Shown here one piece after another: positions 22,309-33,740 of a stretch of 64,000 nucleotides of DNA (positions within the stretch are counted from its first letter, which is position 1; each line of letters starts with the position of its first letter). Origin of the DNA: Spirometra erinaceieuropaei. Taxonomy: Eukaryota; Platyhelminthes; Cestoda; Diphyllobothriidea; Diphyllobothriidae. The position numbers and the translations under genes were made by a program. Below the pieces are notes generated by a model. The model was given only the letters and a program-made list of their open reading frames with translations. It had not been told where the DNA came from and did not search any database. Where the stretch lies: NCBI GenBank assembly GCA_902702965.1, contig CACRXP010000012.1, forward strand, positions 2,680,652 to 2,744,651. Reading direction: 5' to 3'.

Positions 22309-22590
22309 GGCTCGTGGCCCAGTGGTTAGAGGCGTGGACTTCTAATTAACAGGCCGCAAGTTCGAGCCGCGAGTGTTCCACACTTCGGGGTTGGGTATTG
22401 CTGACAAACAATGGCTAATAAGCCAGAAATGGCCATTTCAGTCTCCCTGGTCTTTGTCGGTAAAACCATTCTGCCTATATCATGCGCCGCTGTGCGGCTG
22501 CTGGTTGGGCTCGAGAGAGAGAGCCCGTAAGGCACAACGGAACGAGTGAGTTCCGTAAGAACGATCGGTGAGCGCCCCCTACCATCATAA
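22309..22590 (+). mobile_element. Arg-type SINE, near full length
   Basis: About 282 bp. The tRNA-like head has A-box tggcccagtgg, a gacttctaa anticodon region (TCT) and a B-box-like aagttcgagcc. The body contains the gttccacacttcggggttgg, ccagaaatggccatttcag and gtctttgtcggta blocks. The 3' part has palindromic blocks (gccgctgtgcggctgc; ctcgagagagagagcccg) and ends ctaccatca. It is not a functional tRNA because of body fusion and stem mismatches. Confidence 0.75.
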
Positions 22591-23689
22591 CAACCATCGT
22601 TTAAAAAACTAACTGTAACCACAATTGCCTTTACGAATTACTCTGGAGTAAACTTTTCTGAGAAAACCAATTCCATGCTGTGGAATCCTCGTTGGATAAC
22701 TTACAAACTAGGTAACCCAACAACTCCACCGTATTCTGTCCCTAGCAGGATGTAACTGCCGACACTTCGTCGTTATTATGCCGTTCCGACATAGCAGACC
22801 TATCCTCCCGATTAAACCCGAACTCGAACGCATAGAAAATGTAGCTGGCAAACGACCCCGGCTGAGAACTATTCAACTCAGCCTGTCTGTGTATGTGTGC
22901 CAACCTGGCCAGCCGGCGAGATCGTGAAGTGCCAAGACATCGTTGCCAACTCGGTTTACCTAACCACACTTTTTGTTGACTCGTCGCCGACGGCGGTCTC
23001 TTCGAAAGTAAGCATACATTTAGACCAACGCCTCCAAAACAGCTCTAACAAGAGCCATTCACCCTGTGAAATGAACATAGGTGGATCATAGCGGAGTTAA
23101 AGTCTCTTCAGATGGGTGGTCTATGGCTGGCTACCCTGAATCGAGTCGTTCCAGCGGTGATGGGCCGGGTGGGTTTACGTGTGTCTGGCCATGTGACTGG
23201 GTAGTCAATTGTCAGTCCAACTGAGCCGTCAATCGTGACCTAAATACACCATTTACCATGCCATTCACCCTCGGCGTCACTCTCAAGTGCTTCGTAGACG
23301 GTGACGANNNNNNNNNNNNNNNNNNNNNNNNNNNNNNNNNNNNNNNNNNNNNNNNNNNNNNNNNNNNNNNNNNNNNNNNNNNNNAGTCGTGGGTTCACGA
23401 CGGCAGTAAAGTCACTGCAGTCATTTCATCGTCCCACTACCCCTCACAGTATGACCGTCGGGTACTGATTAACTGTCATTATGCAACCCTCTGCACGTTT
23501 CTGTCAGGATAAATACACTTTGATCTAGATTCAGGCAAGGTCGGTAAAAATGGTCTGACATGAACTGACATCTCTCAAAGTCCTGAAGGTAAGGATCGTT
23601 TACATGTTCCTCACACCTACGGCAAAACACGGTAATAGGAACGCCTCCTAACACAGATGGCTTTGCGCCAAATTCCAGCGAAATTAGGG
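22591..23689. other. No recognisable gene; small assembly gap
   Basis: Includes 77 unknown bases at 23308-23384. Frames crossing the gap have no support. Confidence 0.5.
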
Positions 23690-23790
23690 GTAAAATTAGC
23701 GTCAGAGTCAAGTTTTGGAGTCAGAGTTAGGGTAAAGATTTGGGCTAAGCCTAAGCTTGGGGTTATAATCAGTGTTAGGCTGCGGGGATA
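23690..23790. repeat. Degenerate TTAGGG-type tract
   Basis: Ttaggggtaa, agagttagggtaaag and ttgggctaagcc-like units over ~100 bp. Confidence 0.5.
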
Positions 23791-24084
23791 TGTACCCTCT
23801 CCCGAAATTTAAGACAAGACCGCTCGTATTGGGAGGGGAAGGCATTCCTATTCCCTTATCCTCTCGGGCGAGGGGAGGGGCATACAAGAAACGTTGTTTT
23901 TTTAATTTCTACCGAAATTAATGCGCGAACTTGGAATTAGTCCTTCAAGCAGACGTTTTTTCGTCGTCCGGGCATAACCGACCACAGATCGGTAAGGTTC
24001 AGGGCTCAAACCCGCCCTGCAGTCAGGATAAATTACTGTGCGCTACTTACACTCAGGTGTTTTTCATGGTGACACAGTGAGTGA

Positions 24085-24690
24085 CCGATCTCATGAAATG
24101 TTGGCTGAAATTCTGAAATGCGTTTTCAATTAGTAGGGGTTACTTGGACACGGTTATAATACTGATTATCTTGCGGTATAATCCTATAATATTTCGGAGT
24201 TGGCAGGATGTCAGCTTTTGAATACACTGCATTTCAACCTCCTGTAGAAACCGTACTCGGTAAAAATGACTACTTAAGTAGCATGCATTTTTCTATTGAT
24301 TTTCGATGGTCATGCAAATTTAAATATATTTTGGAGAAACCACGAACACAATTATGTTTTCTTTTAGTCGTTTGATAGATAATCTCGCCATCTTTATATT
24401 TTATACCCGAGAAAGGAGTATAGCTAGGTTTTAAAAAGTTTTCTGATTGTCGAATAATTTGAAGCCTAATCAGTCGTTGCGTTAGTGTTTGGTAGTTTTA
24501 GTCAGCAAGGTATATGCCTTCCGCGTAAGGAAAATCACATATTCTTTTATGCCTTTAAAAAGATATCATATAGGGCCCATGAAATTTTGCAATGGATTCA
24601 GACTATGCTGTACATTTAATGAGGAGCAGTGATAAACGGACAGGTCAGATGCTGTGAATGGACGTAGCGCGGTCTTAAAAATCTCATAGT
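24085..24690 (+). mobile_element. Foldback element, one arm and centre only
   Basis: Starts gatctcatgaaatgttggctg and follows the family left arm, including gactacttaagtagcatgc, into the centre. The matching right arm is absent. Confidence 0.55.
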
Positions 24691-24959
24691 CGAACCTGGT
24701 GTCCAACTCCCAGCCTCAGCTGCGTGGAGTAGTGCTGACCGTAGCGGCCACACCCTGATAACCAGTGGGCGAAAGCAAATGCAGGTAGCTGGGGCGTCTC
24801 TCCACCTGACAAAGTTCTGCCTGGCTCAGTCAGCTTGGCGGACCGTCGGAACTACTTCTTAATTTGTCGGAGCATTCGGACTCGTACAGGAGTCCACCGT
24901 CGGAGATAAGATTGGAAGATGAACAAACAGCAATTATAGAGGTATTTGCCAGTTAAACG
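24691..24959. other. No recognisable feature
   Basis: Short stretch between the foldback fragment and the PLE. Confidence 0.4.
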
Positions 24960-25359
24960 TCAATTGGCTGAGTTCTTATCTGAGGTCCAAGCTTCAATAA
25001 ATTCGCAGCCTGTTTTTCTTCTGGTGTGTGAAATTATCTTCGTGGCTGCGAAGTTAGGTTCGTGGCCCATTTCATAGGCATGGGCAGTCAATTGAAATAA
25101 TTTGTCCGCCCGTTGCACAACCGGTTTATGTTCATGTATACGCGATCCGAGTATGCGTTCACTCTGGCCTGTGTACTTACAAAGGCGGTTTAAGTAAGGG
25201 GTACGATACACCACACCCGACTGTTCTCTGATATTTAATCGGTCCTTAATTCTCATGATCCTGCTTTGGGTCGGTGTGCAATTCCGGCATCTATCCCAGC
25301 GGCAATGCGCTCGACCGCCTCCGGAACGTTCTTGATGTGTAGTACAGTGTACCATAGCA
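24960..25359 (-). pseudogene. Penelope-like GIY-YIG region (downstream piece)
   Basis: Minus strand. HIKNVPEAVERIAAGI and AHRPKAGS are in one frame. After a frameshift near 25260 come MRIKDRLNIREQSGVVY, LNRLCKYTGQSERILGSRIH and EH: VVY for GIY, YTG for YIG, and the Arg and EH positions. The C-terminus ends with CEFIEAWTSD. It belongs to a different PLE lineage from 20763-21587. The upstream part continues beyond the foldback insertion at 26357. Confidence 0.75.
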
Positions 25360-26356
25360 TACAATAGGTGGACTAACTCATGAAATGTCAGCCGAAATTT
25401 CGAAATTCGTTGTCGTTTCGAAAAGATTAATTAAGTAGGGTTGTAAAACTAATCACCCTCCAACACAATTCTATAACAATCCAGTTACCTCAGGGTGTAG
25501 GCTTTCGAACGAACTGCTTTCCGACTGCGTTCAAGAACTCTACTCTGTAAAAAATTGCTACTTAAGTGGTATGCAATTTTCTCACTGATTTTCGATGCCC
25601 CTAAAAATTCAATTATATTTCATGGAAAACATGCATAAAAATATTCATTCCTTCACTCTTTCGGTAGAAAATTACGTCTTCTTCCAATTTTATGCTCAAA
25701 GGAAGAGTATTATTCTGCTTTCAAAAACTTTTCCAATTCCAGACTAATTTTGAATCCGACCTCCCGTTGCACTTGCATTCAGGGTTCCCAAACTACAAGT
25801 CTTATATTTTCTGCGCATAAAAAAACCATACATTTCTCTACGGTATTAAGAGAAGACCATGTGGAGTTCATAAAATTAAGCAGTGAATTTGAGCCATATT
25901 GTTAACTTTACAAGTCACATTAGTAAATGCAGAAGCATGACGTTTTATAAACGGCCGTTTCACGGTATTTAAAAGCCCCACAATTAGAAACTTTTTAAAA
26001 CCGAATTATGCCCTTCCTTTGAGTATAAAATTGGAAAAAGACGCCCTTTTCTACCGAATGAGCAAAAGAATGAATATTTTTATGCATGTTTTACATGAAA
26101 TATAATTGAATTTTTAAGGGCGTCGAAAATCAATGAGAAAATTACATGCTACTTAAGTCGTCATTTTTTGCAAAGTATAGTTCTTGCATGCAGTCGGAAA
26201 GGAGTTCATTCGAAAACCTTCACCCTGAGATAACTGGATTATTATAGAATTATGCTGTATGATGATTGGTTTTACAACCCTACTTAATTAATCTTTTCGA
26301 AACAAAAACGCATTTCGGAATCTCGGCTGACATTTCATGAGTTAGCCTACTTATGT
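25360..26356. mobile_element. Foldback element inserted in a PLE
   Basis: About 1 kb, almost entirely one long imperfect palindrome. Left TACAATAGGTGGACTAACTC pairs with the right end near 26333-26356. Arms of ~450 bp include ctacttaagt and gcatgcaaaaatattcatt-like blocks. No ORF is conserved. Confidence 0.75.
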
Positions 26357-26505
26357 GCTGTTTCTGGTTGGGTTCTCCGGTGGCGAACACGTAGACATCG
26401 GCTTATGGACGCCTTCGGATAGCCGTTCCACATAAATCGGTGGCAAAGGCATCGGACCTCACGTGCCTTTTCCTCCGGCTTGCTGTAGTGAGTTCGGGTC
26501 CGTTT
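26357..26505 (-). pseudogene. Penelope-like RT C-terminus (upstream piece)
   Basis: Minus strand: THYSKPEEKAREVRCL, then WNGYPKASISRCLRV and RRTQPETAHK. This aligns with ETHCSEPEDKI and KANGYPRNFVNRC of the PLE at 20763-21587. The final HK is followed, across the foldback insertion, by HIKNV at ~25350, so the insertion split one PLE. Confidence 0.65.
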
Positions 26506-27995
26506 GGAGAGTGGTCACACAGAGCTTCCCTTAGAGTAAGGGGATACCATAATAACAGCACTCTCGGCAGTTCGATCGTCGTGAGTGATGAGGTCCATCG
26601 GGGTACTGAATGACTCACCATGCTCACAGCAGTGGTTGACGGATATCAGCCCGAACATTCTTATCAACTTTCGGGCCGGGCATAGACAGCTGTCTTCCGA
26701 TGAATTCAGCTCAAGTTCGTGCATCAATTTCCGATAAAGTAGAAACGACAGTCTATCAATGTTTCATAGGGGCGGTCTCACCACACTGCTGCCGGTTCTT
26801 CTCTACAGACTGAATATGATCTCTTACTCACAGTTCCAACGGGTTGGGCAAATACCAACAGCCAACCTTGCCTAGTTTGATCCGCCAGTCTCAGCGGGGA
26901 GTGGCCGTTGCACGACGTACAGTTTTCCGAAGTCACAGATGAAAGTTGGCTGCAATGTAATAGACTGAGCAGAGCAATCACCATGTCCATCGGAGCCCAT
27001 TTGAGGATTTGTCATTCCTACAAGGTGTTCCCTCCTACCTGAACGCCCTGCACACATTTATTTGCACCTCGTTTCTATGAAATCAAAGAAAAATACATGT
27101 TATTTTGCAAAACTGCAAGGATCCGTTATCAATTTGTTTGGGTTCTAACACCGTTACCGGTGTAAGACTGAAAACTATGACGGTAGCATAGTATGACTGA
27201 ACATACACATCGGAAGTAGCATTCCACGGCTTATTTTGTTGTAGCGCGGTTATGCGAAAACTCCGATTCCTACAAAAGTAGCCCTACTGAAATCCTTCCA
27301 CATACATAGCATAAGTTCTCAATCCCACCAAACTATAAAAAGATTTCTAAAATTTAGTCTACCTCCCATGGAGATGCACTATGCTCAAGGTCGACTTTAA
27401 GCTTTTTTAAAAAGGCGCTTTCCAACTATTTCAATAAGTGGCGATAAAAGGATTCAGAATGGCATCACAGCTCCTAGAAACCAGATCAATGGTCTCCGAA
27501 ATTTTGGTTCACATGTGTCGCAGTACAAGGTGCACTCGGATGTAAGACAACAAAGACCGGGTCGTTCTACCTCCGGTATAGCTTTCGCGGTCGCTTAACT
27601 ACCCAGTAGACGGTTGGCTGTTCGCGATCTGCGCCTTCGGAGGACAAAGATAGATCATAATCACGTATCAGTCAGATGGGTGAATTCCCATTCCAGAATG
27701 AAGTGGTCTACGTCAGCCTTCATCGCCAATTACATAAAGTGTACTTGCTACTGAATGTTTGATAGTAGAAATGCGTAAAAAACGTCCACAAATAATCGTC
27801 CGATCCTGACAAACACTGCTCGTTTGAACGTAGGCGTAGGATTGGATTCTAAGCTTATGTACGAGCAGGGGAGAAGGAGATCGACCTTGTAGAGGAAGCA
27901 TTTGTTTACGTTTCTGGACCTTCGAATTCATACAGGCGGTGTTTATTTCCAGAGATGACAGCAGCGTCCGAACAGATGAGGGTTATATAATGCTA
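26506..27995. other. No recognisable gene
   Basis: No domain or splice-supported exon. Some of the first 300 bp may be further decayed PLE. Confidence 0.4.
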
Positions 27996-28270
27996 GGGGG
28001 CGCCCACCGATTGTTCTTACGGAACTTACTCTCTTCGTTGTTTCTTACGGGCTCTCTCTCTCGAGCCCAACCAGCAGCCGCACACTGGCGCATGATATAG
28101 GCAGAATGGTATTGCCGACAAAGATATGGGAGACTGGACTAGCCATTTCTGGCTTATTAGTCGTAGGCAGCCAGTTATACCCAACCCCGAAGTGTGGAAC
28201 ACCTGGGACTCGAACTAGCGACCTGTTAGTTAGAAGTCCACGCCTCTAAGCACTCGGCCACGAGCCCATT
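27996..28270 (-). mobile_element. Arg-type SINE, near full length
   Basis: Minus-strand copy from the tRNA-like head (28268, ccacgagccc) to the 3' end near 28000 (gggggcgcccacc). Confidence 0.75.
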
Positions 28271-28296
28271 GCCCTGTTGGTCTCGATCGGGAATAT

Positions 28297-28411
28297 GCAA
28301 TGGTAGGGGGCGTCACCGATCATTCTTACGGAACTCACTCGTTCCGTTGTGCCTTACGTGCTCTCTCTCGAGCCCAACCAGCAGCCGCACAGCGGCGCAC
28401 GATATAGGCAG
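28297..28411 (-). mobile_element. Arg-type SINE 3' half
   Basis: Minus-strand 3' half ending in cgatataggcag. The ~32-bp flank at 28268-28299 recurs inverted at 28411-28443, so this half-copy sits in its own inverted repeat. Confidence 0.65.
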
Positions 28412-28441
28412 TATGTTCCCGATCGAAACCGACAGGGCAAC

Positions 28442-28612
28442 GGTCTCGTGGCCCAGTGGTTAGAGGCGTGGACTTCTAACTAACAGGTCACGGGTTCGAG
28501 CCCCAGGTGTTCCACACTTCGGGGGCGGGTGTGACTGGCTGACGACGGCTAATAGGCCAGAAATTGCCATTCCAGTCTCCCTTGTCTACGTCTGTAAAAA
28601 AATCTGCCTACA
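28442..28612 (+). mobile_element. Arg-type SINE, 5' part
   Basis: Good tRNA-like head: A-box tggcccagtgg and B-box gggttcgagcccc, with the gacttctaa anticodon region. The body runs to ctgcctac, and the 3' half is lost. Confidence 0.7.
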
Positions 28613-29129
28613 GTTATACCTGTTAATAGTCGATCGGCTACCAGTGCAGCGGGTCTGAAGGTGACTGCTCGGGTGGGTGCAGGATCAATAGGTCTGCTGA
28701 CTGAGTTCTCATCAGAGAATTAGGCATCAACTTGTAATGGCCGAGCTCTCCGATCGTCTGGCTGTTGGTACCTTCCCGGATCTGTAGTCAGTCTTCAGAT
28801 TCGTCACAACGGCAATCATGTGCGCTTTATCAAATGTCCCATAACAAAATGGTTTGACGGAAGTAAAATCGAAAGCGAGTGTTAAGTTTACACAACGCGC
28901 TACTTTTAAATCCCTAGTAGCCAGATACCGATTGAAATTCCAAATGAGTTCGCATCTGTAAACTTGGGAAGAAGGAGCTGGAGGCCGCCACCGGGGAGAG
29001 GTCAAACCATCGTGAACCTGCACGTGTTAATCCTTAACGAAACTCAGTGTAATCGTCACAATCTACTTAAAGATGAAGCCCCTCCATGGTCCTGTCTGTT
29101 AGCTAGAAACCAACTCTCCTGGACGTCTT
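28613..29129. other. No recognisable feature
   Basis: Nothing supportable was found. Confidence 0.4.
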
Positions 29130-29600
29130 GCTTCCGGCGAGAACAATTGTCTTAACGGATGCGACGCTGAACTTGTGACCCATTTCGAAGGTGTAGACAT
29201 CCAATTGTGCTAGTTCGGCATCCCGTCTCACAGCCAGACCATTCTTATAGTACGCGCGATCCAAGCATGCGTGCAGTCTGACCTGTGAAATTACGCGGAC
29301 AGATTCGGCAATGGATAAGACGCACCACAGAAGACTGCTCCTTGGGGTTTGATCGACCCTTTATTTTTATGACCCTGCTGCGCATGACAGCGTAACTGCC
29401 CGCTCCCACGTTCGTCAGCGTCGCTCTTTACCCATGCCGTCTTCGCTCCGCATGGCACGCGTTACAAGCACTGCGTACATGCGTGACTCAAACTCCGGCT
29501 TGCGATGCTGTAACATCGATCGATATTTCTCTCTCCATCGACTGACAGCAGCCGGTCGAAGTTCGGGCGCAGGGATCTCGACTGATATTTGCCTGATGGG
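29130..29600 (-). pseudogene. Penelope-like element remnant
   Basis: Minus-strand frame SYAVMRSRVIKIKGR, then KEQSSVVRLIHCRICPRNFT and GQTARMLGSRV, a decayed GIY-YIG start (VVR for GIY, FTG for YIG). The upstream part, with reading IRQISVEIPAPELRPAAVSR, is shared with 32705-32990 but is not RT-like. Confidence 0.55.
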
Positions 29601-30734
29601 AACGCTAACTGCAACTGCTTGCGATGCCGTATGCACATCTCCGGTCTCAGTAAAGAATTGTAAATCTGGCTGGATTTTGATGTTGGAACCTTAAAGTTAT
29701 AGGCAGTCAAATCTCGGAAGCAGCAAATCTGGGCCGGTGTGAAATTTCGACACAAAGACCCACATCAACGCTCCCAGTTGCCTCTCAAACGTCCTTGCTG
29801 CTTGCCTGCCTGCATGCTTGCTCTCAGATCACGTGGTGGTTCAATCGTCTCCAGAGTGCGCGCCCTCACGAAACAGCCCGACGCGTTTCCAGTGTGTGTT
29901 GCATTTCAGAACACCAAGGGCACTGAGGTCCAACACCTCTCCCAAGCCGGTCTTGATCGTTCCTGCCTAGTTAACTAGCCAACATGACAGCAACAGCCAC
30001 TCATAGAGGAATTTGGAGAGATAACATCGCGAATGAGCTCATTTTCGGGTCGAAAGGGGCTAGGTGAAACGGCCCTCCCAGGGTTCACAGATATCGCTGC
30101 GTGTAGGTTTATGCGACGGCAGCAGAGACCAGGCTAGGCAAACAATCTATTCTGCCCTTTCAGGCGCCTGGTTGTTCAGAGGGAGAGGAGACAATGCGAT
30201 GCGGAATAGCCGGATCCTATCTCTTGTCGCAAAACATTAAGGTCCACAACCAGGTGTTTAAATAGGAGGCTTTGATCCAGTAAAGCTATTTCAATAACTG
30301 CGTCTCTGGGCAACAAACGTTTTATTTGGTCGTTGCTAGCAATGAGTCGTCCGAGATTGTTTAACTTCCATGAAGTAGGTTGTCGGAAACAGAGATTTCC
30401 CTGCTCACATTCCGGCATCTATTATGTGGGTGATACTGAGGATGACCGAAATGCTCTCCACTTGCAGTAACAGATTGGACAGTGTTGAAGTGAGGACGAG
30501 AGCCTTGACTCCAGTTCTCGGAATATTCGGGGACTGTCCCTCGTTCAGTAGCCTACAGCATTCACTTTTAGCGTAGGGAAGCTGAACTACGAATCTCTCC
30601 ATAACAGCCTGTCGCAGATAAGCCGTAGCAATATTTGGTGACTGCCTGACCGTCGGTAAGGACGATGTCCACTGTGGTCGTAGGGACGGTGACGATACAA
30701 ACACAGAGGTGAATACTAGGAGACAGTCCGGAAG
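29601..30734. other. No recognisable gene
   Basis: Nothing supportable was found. Confidence 0.4.
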
Positions 30735-30960
30735 AAGATGATGCGATCACTGGAATAGGAGGTTTACTGGCCTGACGTATCGAATTCCCCATCTTTGCCT
30801 GGGGAGGCGGGACGGGATTCGCACGTGAAATAGTTTATAGTGGTAGCGAACTCGCGCCGCATCTGCCGCACTCTCTCCTCTCTCGTCTACCCGACCCCAG
30901 CGTCGAGATAGAGTCAGGAAGAATGAACTTTGCTCGGATGCGATGGCTGATGTATCTAAA
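30735..30960. repeat. Hammerhead remnant next to GC-rich repeat, copy 3
   Basis: 30735-30790 (minus) resembles the ribozyme-element 3' block (gatcactggaat, cctgacgta, cgaattcc), but the core is lost. 30810-30960 resembles the repeats at 18667 and 18975. Confidence 0.4.
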
Positions 30961-31964
30961 CGGCCAGTGTGCGCGTACAACACACTCCTGGTCCACGCAA
31001 GCTGAACCAGGTCCTCACACAGGCAGGAAGGAGGCGGCTTGGATCCCAGCTGAGTGGAAGTGCCATAGAGGCCATATAATGAAGCAGTCCCCACAGCCTT
31101 GCTCTCCGTTCTGAAAGAAGGACCACGGCTTTTTGGCCCATCGTGATAGAAAAAAGGCTTAGTGGTAAACAGAAGACTAATTGCTCAGATATCTGGAGTT
31201 CTGATGCATAGTCCTGGTCCCTAACTGCCGCACTCGGCAAGCTAAAATGGCGAAGCAGACTAAAACCGAGACGAATGCATTTTTTGCATTCGCCGACGTC
31301 GACTGCAGGGCTCGCGGTCTACAATTTGAAGTCATTAGCTGAATTAACGACTGGTACTATAAAGAATAAAGAACGTTCTCCAGCGACCTCGTCCGCTGAC
31401 TACGAAGTCCTCTGAAAAAGTTATATGATAAGTTAAGAGGACTGATAGGGACCAACTCGGTCGGCTGGACGCCAATCAGAAGGCGCTTTCAACAGCAATG
31501 GACCTCAGAGATTGTTGGCTATTTATATCAAGCTACCTAAACCAATTAAGTAGACACTATTGGAATATGGATAGGTATACTTATTCCCCCAACCTTACCG
31601 AACACCGTTTATAGGTTTGTTCGATCAATAGGGAGGATCCGACCCTGTGGTGGTACGCGTACACGAGGGTTAACACCGGGTCAGTCACTGAACCCAAGTG
31701 TACCGTCAATAGCATAAGCTGGGATCGGAAGAAGAGGCCAATGCCTTGGAGGTCTTCTCCCTACGCAAACAAATTCACGCGCAAGTTCTCTTTACTACCC
31801 AGTCACCTTCAAAGCTCTGGAGAGGGCGCCATGAAATTTCGTATGCCACACAGGTTAAATGGGGTGATTTTGGTGACTACAGCCAGTCGCTGGTCAGCGT
31901 GGGAGTTGGCAGTCGGTGACCTAAATTAAAATCGCTTCACGCTCTCGAAACAGTTATCGGACAT
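30961..31964. other. No recognisable gene
   Basis: Nothing supportable was found. Confidence 0.4.
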
Positions 31965-32704
31965 AAAACAGGTAGTGGAAACAGCAAGAAAAATATCCGC
32001 CTCAATCACCCTCCAACAAGAAGGAATTCGCTAACTCTGAGTCCACACCATGTCCGGCTGCACCATAGCTGTCCGCGGCAACTGTCTTCCGCCATGGATA
32101 CTCGAGACTAACTCTTGCTCGATGCACGTTTAGAACTGAAACACCGGCAGAACGCCCCTACACCAAACCCGACAAATAACTCCCATTGGTCACCCAAGCT
32201 TTTAAAAAATCCGATAATGACCATCGCCGATTACGACAAGCGAACTATCACGTAATTTTCTGTTTTATCTCACGCATTATACGGGGTTGGCAAAAGTAAG
32301 AGAACAGCTGACTATACGACGCAGCAGATTTGTCACACGAAGAATGCAACTCTGCGGGCGATAGTTGTATCAGCCTTGCTTGAAGGCACTATACCATAGT
32401 GTTACCTTCCCGGTGCAGTACAGCAAGTAGCCTTTCTCATGGAATGTTAGTCTAAATTCAGGGATTTGTTCTTGATTAAGGAGGACTACGTAGGCGGAGT
32501 TGTCAGATTGGATATCATGCGAAATAATCCCAAGATATTTCAGCCACGCCGGTGTCTCGGCTTTCGAAGGAGCCACTTTCCGATCACATGCAAAAACCGC
32601 ACTCGGTAGAAAATTGCCACCTAAGTAGTATGCACGATTCTTGCTGATTTTTGATCCCCTTATTAATTCATATGTATTCTATAGAAAAGGTGTACAAAAA
32701 TATC
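31965..32704 (+). repeat. Segmental duplication, copy 1 (~740 bp)
   Basis: Matches 32993-33740 in direct orientation with moderate divergence. Its 3' end (from ~32420) is a foldback-element left arm. Confidence 0.7.
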
Positions 32705-32990
32705 CCACCACACCAGACTGCTCCTTGGGGTTTGATCGACACTTAATTTTTATGACCCTGCTGCACATGATAGTGTGGCTGCCCAGTCTCAAGTTCATCA
32801 TCGCTACCGCTTAGCCATGTCGCCTTGGCCCCGCATGACACGCGTGACAAGCGCTGCGTGCGTGAGTGACTCAACGTCCTGCTGGCGATGCTGTAACATC
32901 GATTGATATTTTTCTCCCCACCGACTGACCGCAGCCGGACGAAGTTCGGGCGCAGGGATCTCGACTGATATTTGCCTGACAAGCGCACGC
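32705..32990 (-). pseudogene. PLE-derived fragment between duplications
   Basis: Direct repeat of 29320-29600, with the same IRQISVEIPAPELRPAAVSR-type reading. The GIY-YIG part is cut off at 32705. Confidence 0.55.
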
Positions 32991-32992
32991 AA

Positions 32993-33740
32993 AGGTGGTG
33001 GAAAGAGCAAGAAAAATGTTCGCCTCAATCACCCTCCAACAAGAAGGACATCGTCCACTCTGAATCTGTCGTATTTCCAGCTGCATCATGCCCCCCCCCC
33101 TCCCCGGCGGCGGTCTTCTACCATCGAAACTCCAGCCTAACTCTTGTTTGACGCACGTTTAGAACTGAAAGACCGGTTGGATTCCCCTACCTTAAACCGG
33201 ACAAATAATCCCCATTAGTCGCCCAAGCTATCAAAAAATCCGAGTATGGTCACTACCGATTACGACGAGCGAACTTTCACCTCACTTTCCGTCTTATATT
33301 ACGCATTATACGCGGTTGGTAAAAGTAAGAGAACAGCCGACTATACGATTCAGAGAATTTGTCACCCAGAGAATGCAACTCTGCGGACTGCGGATGTATC
33401 AGGCGTTTCCGAAAACCCTATGCCATAGCGTTTCCTTCCCAGCGTAGTACAGTGGGTGGCCTACCTCAAGAAACGGAAGCCGAAATTCAGGAATTTGTTC
33501 TCGGTGGGGAAGGACTACTTAGGTGGAGTTGTAGGATTTCTTATCATGCAAAATAATCACAAGATAATTCCGTCTCATCAGTGTATCGGCTTTCGAATGA
33601 GCCACTTCCGACCGTCTGCAAAAGCCACACTCGGCATGAAGCTACTACCTGAGTAGTATGCACTTTTCTTATTGATTTTTGATTCCTTTACTAATCCAGA
33701 TGTGTTGTATGGGAAAGAGAAAGAAAATATTCCATCCGGC
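32993..33740 (+). repeat. Segmental duplication, copy 2
   Basis: Second copy of 31965-32704. Here the foldback left arm (from ~33440) continues into a full element. Confidence 0.7.

Noticed and set aside
22309..22380. Functional tRNA-Arg gene
   Set aside because: It is fused to a repeated SINE body and present in many decayed copies.
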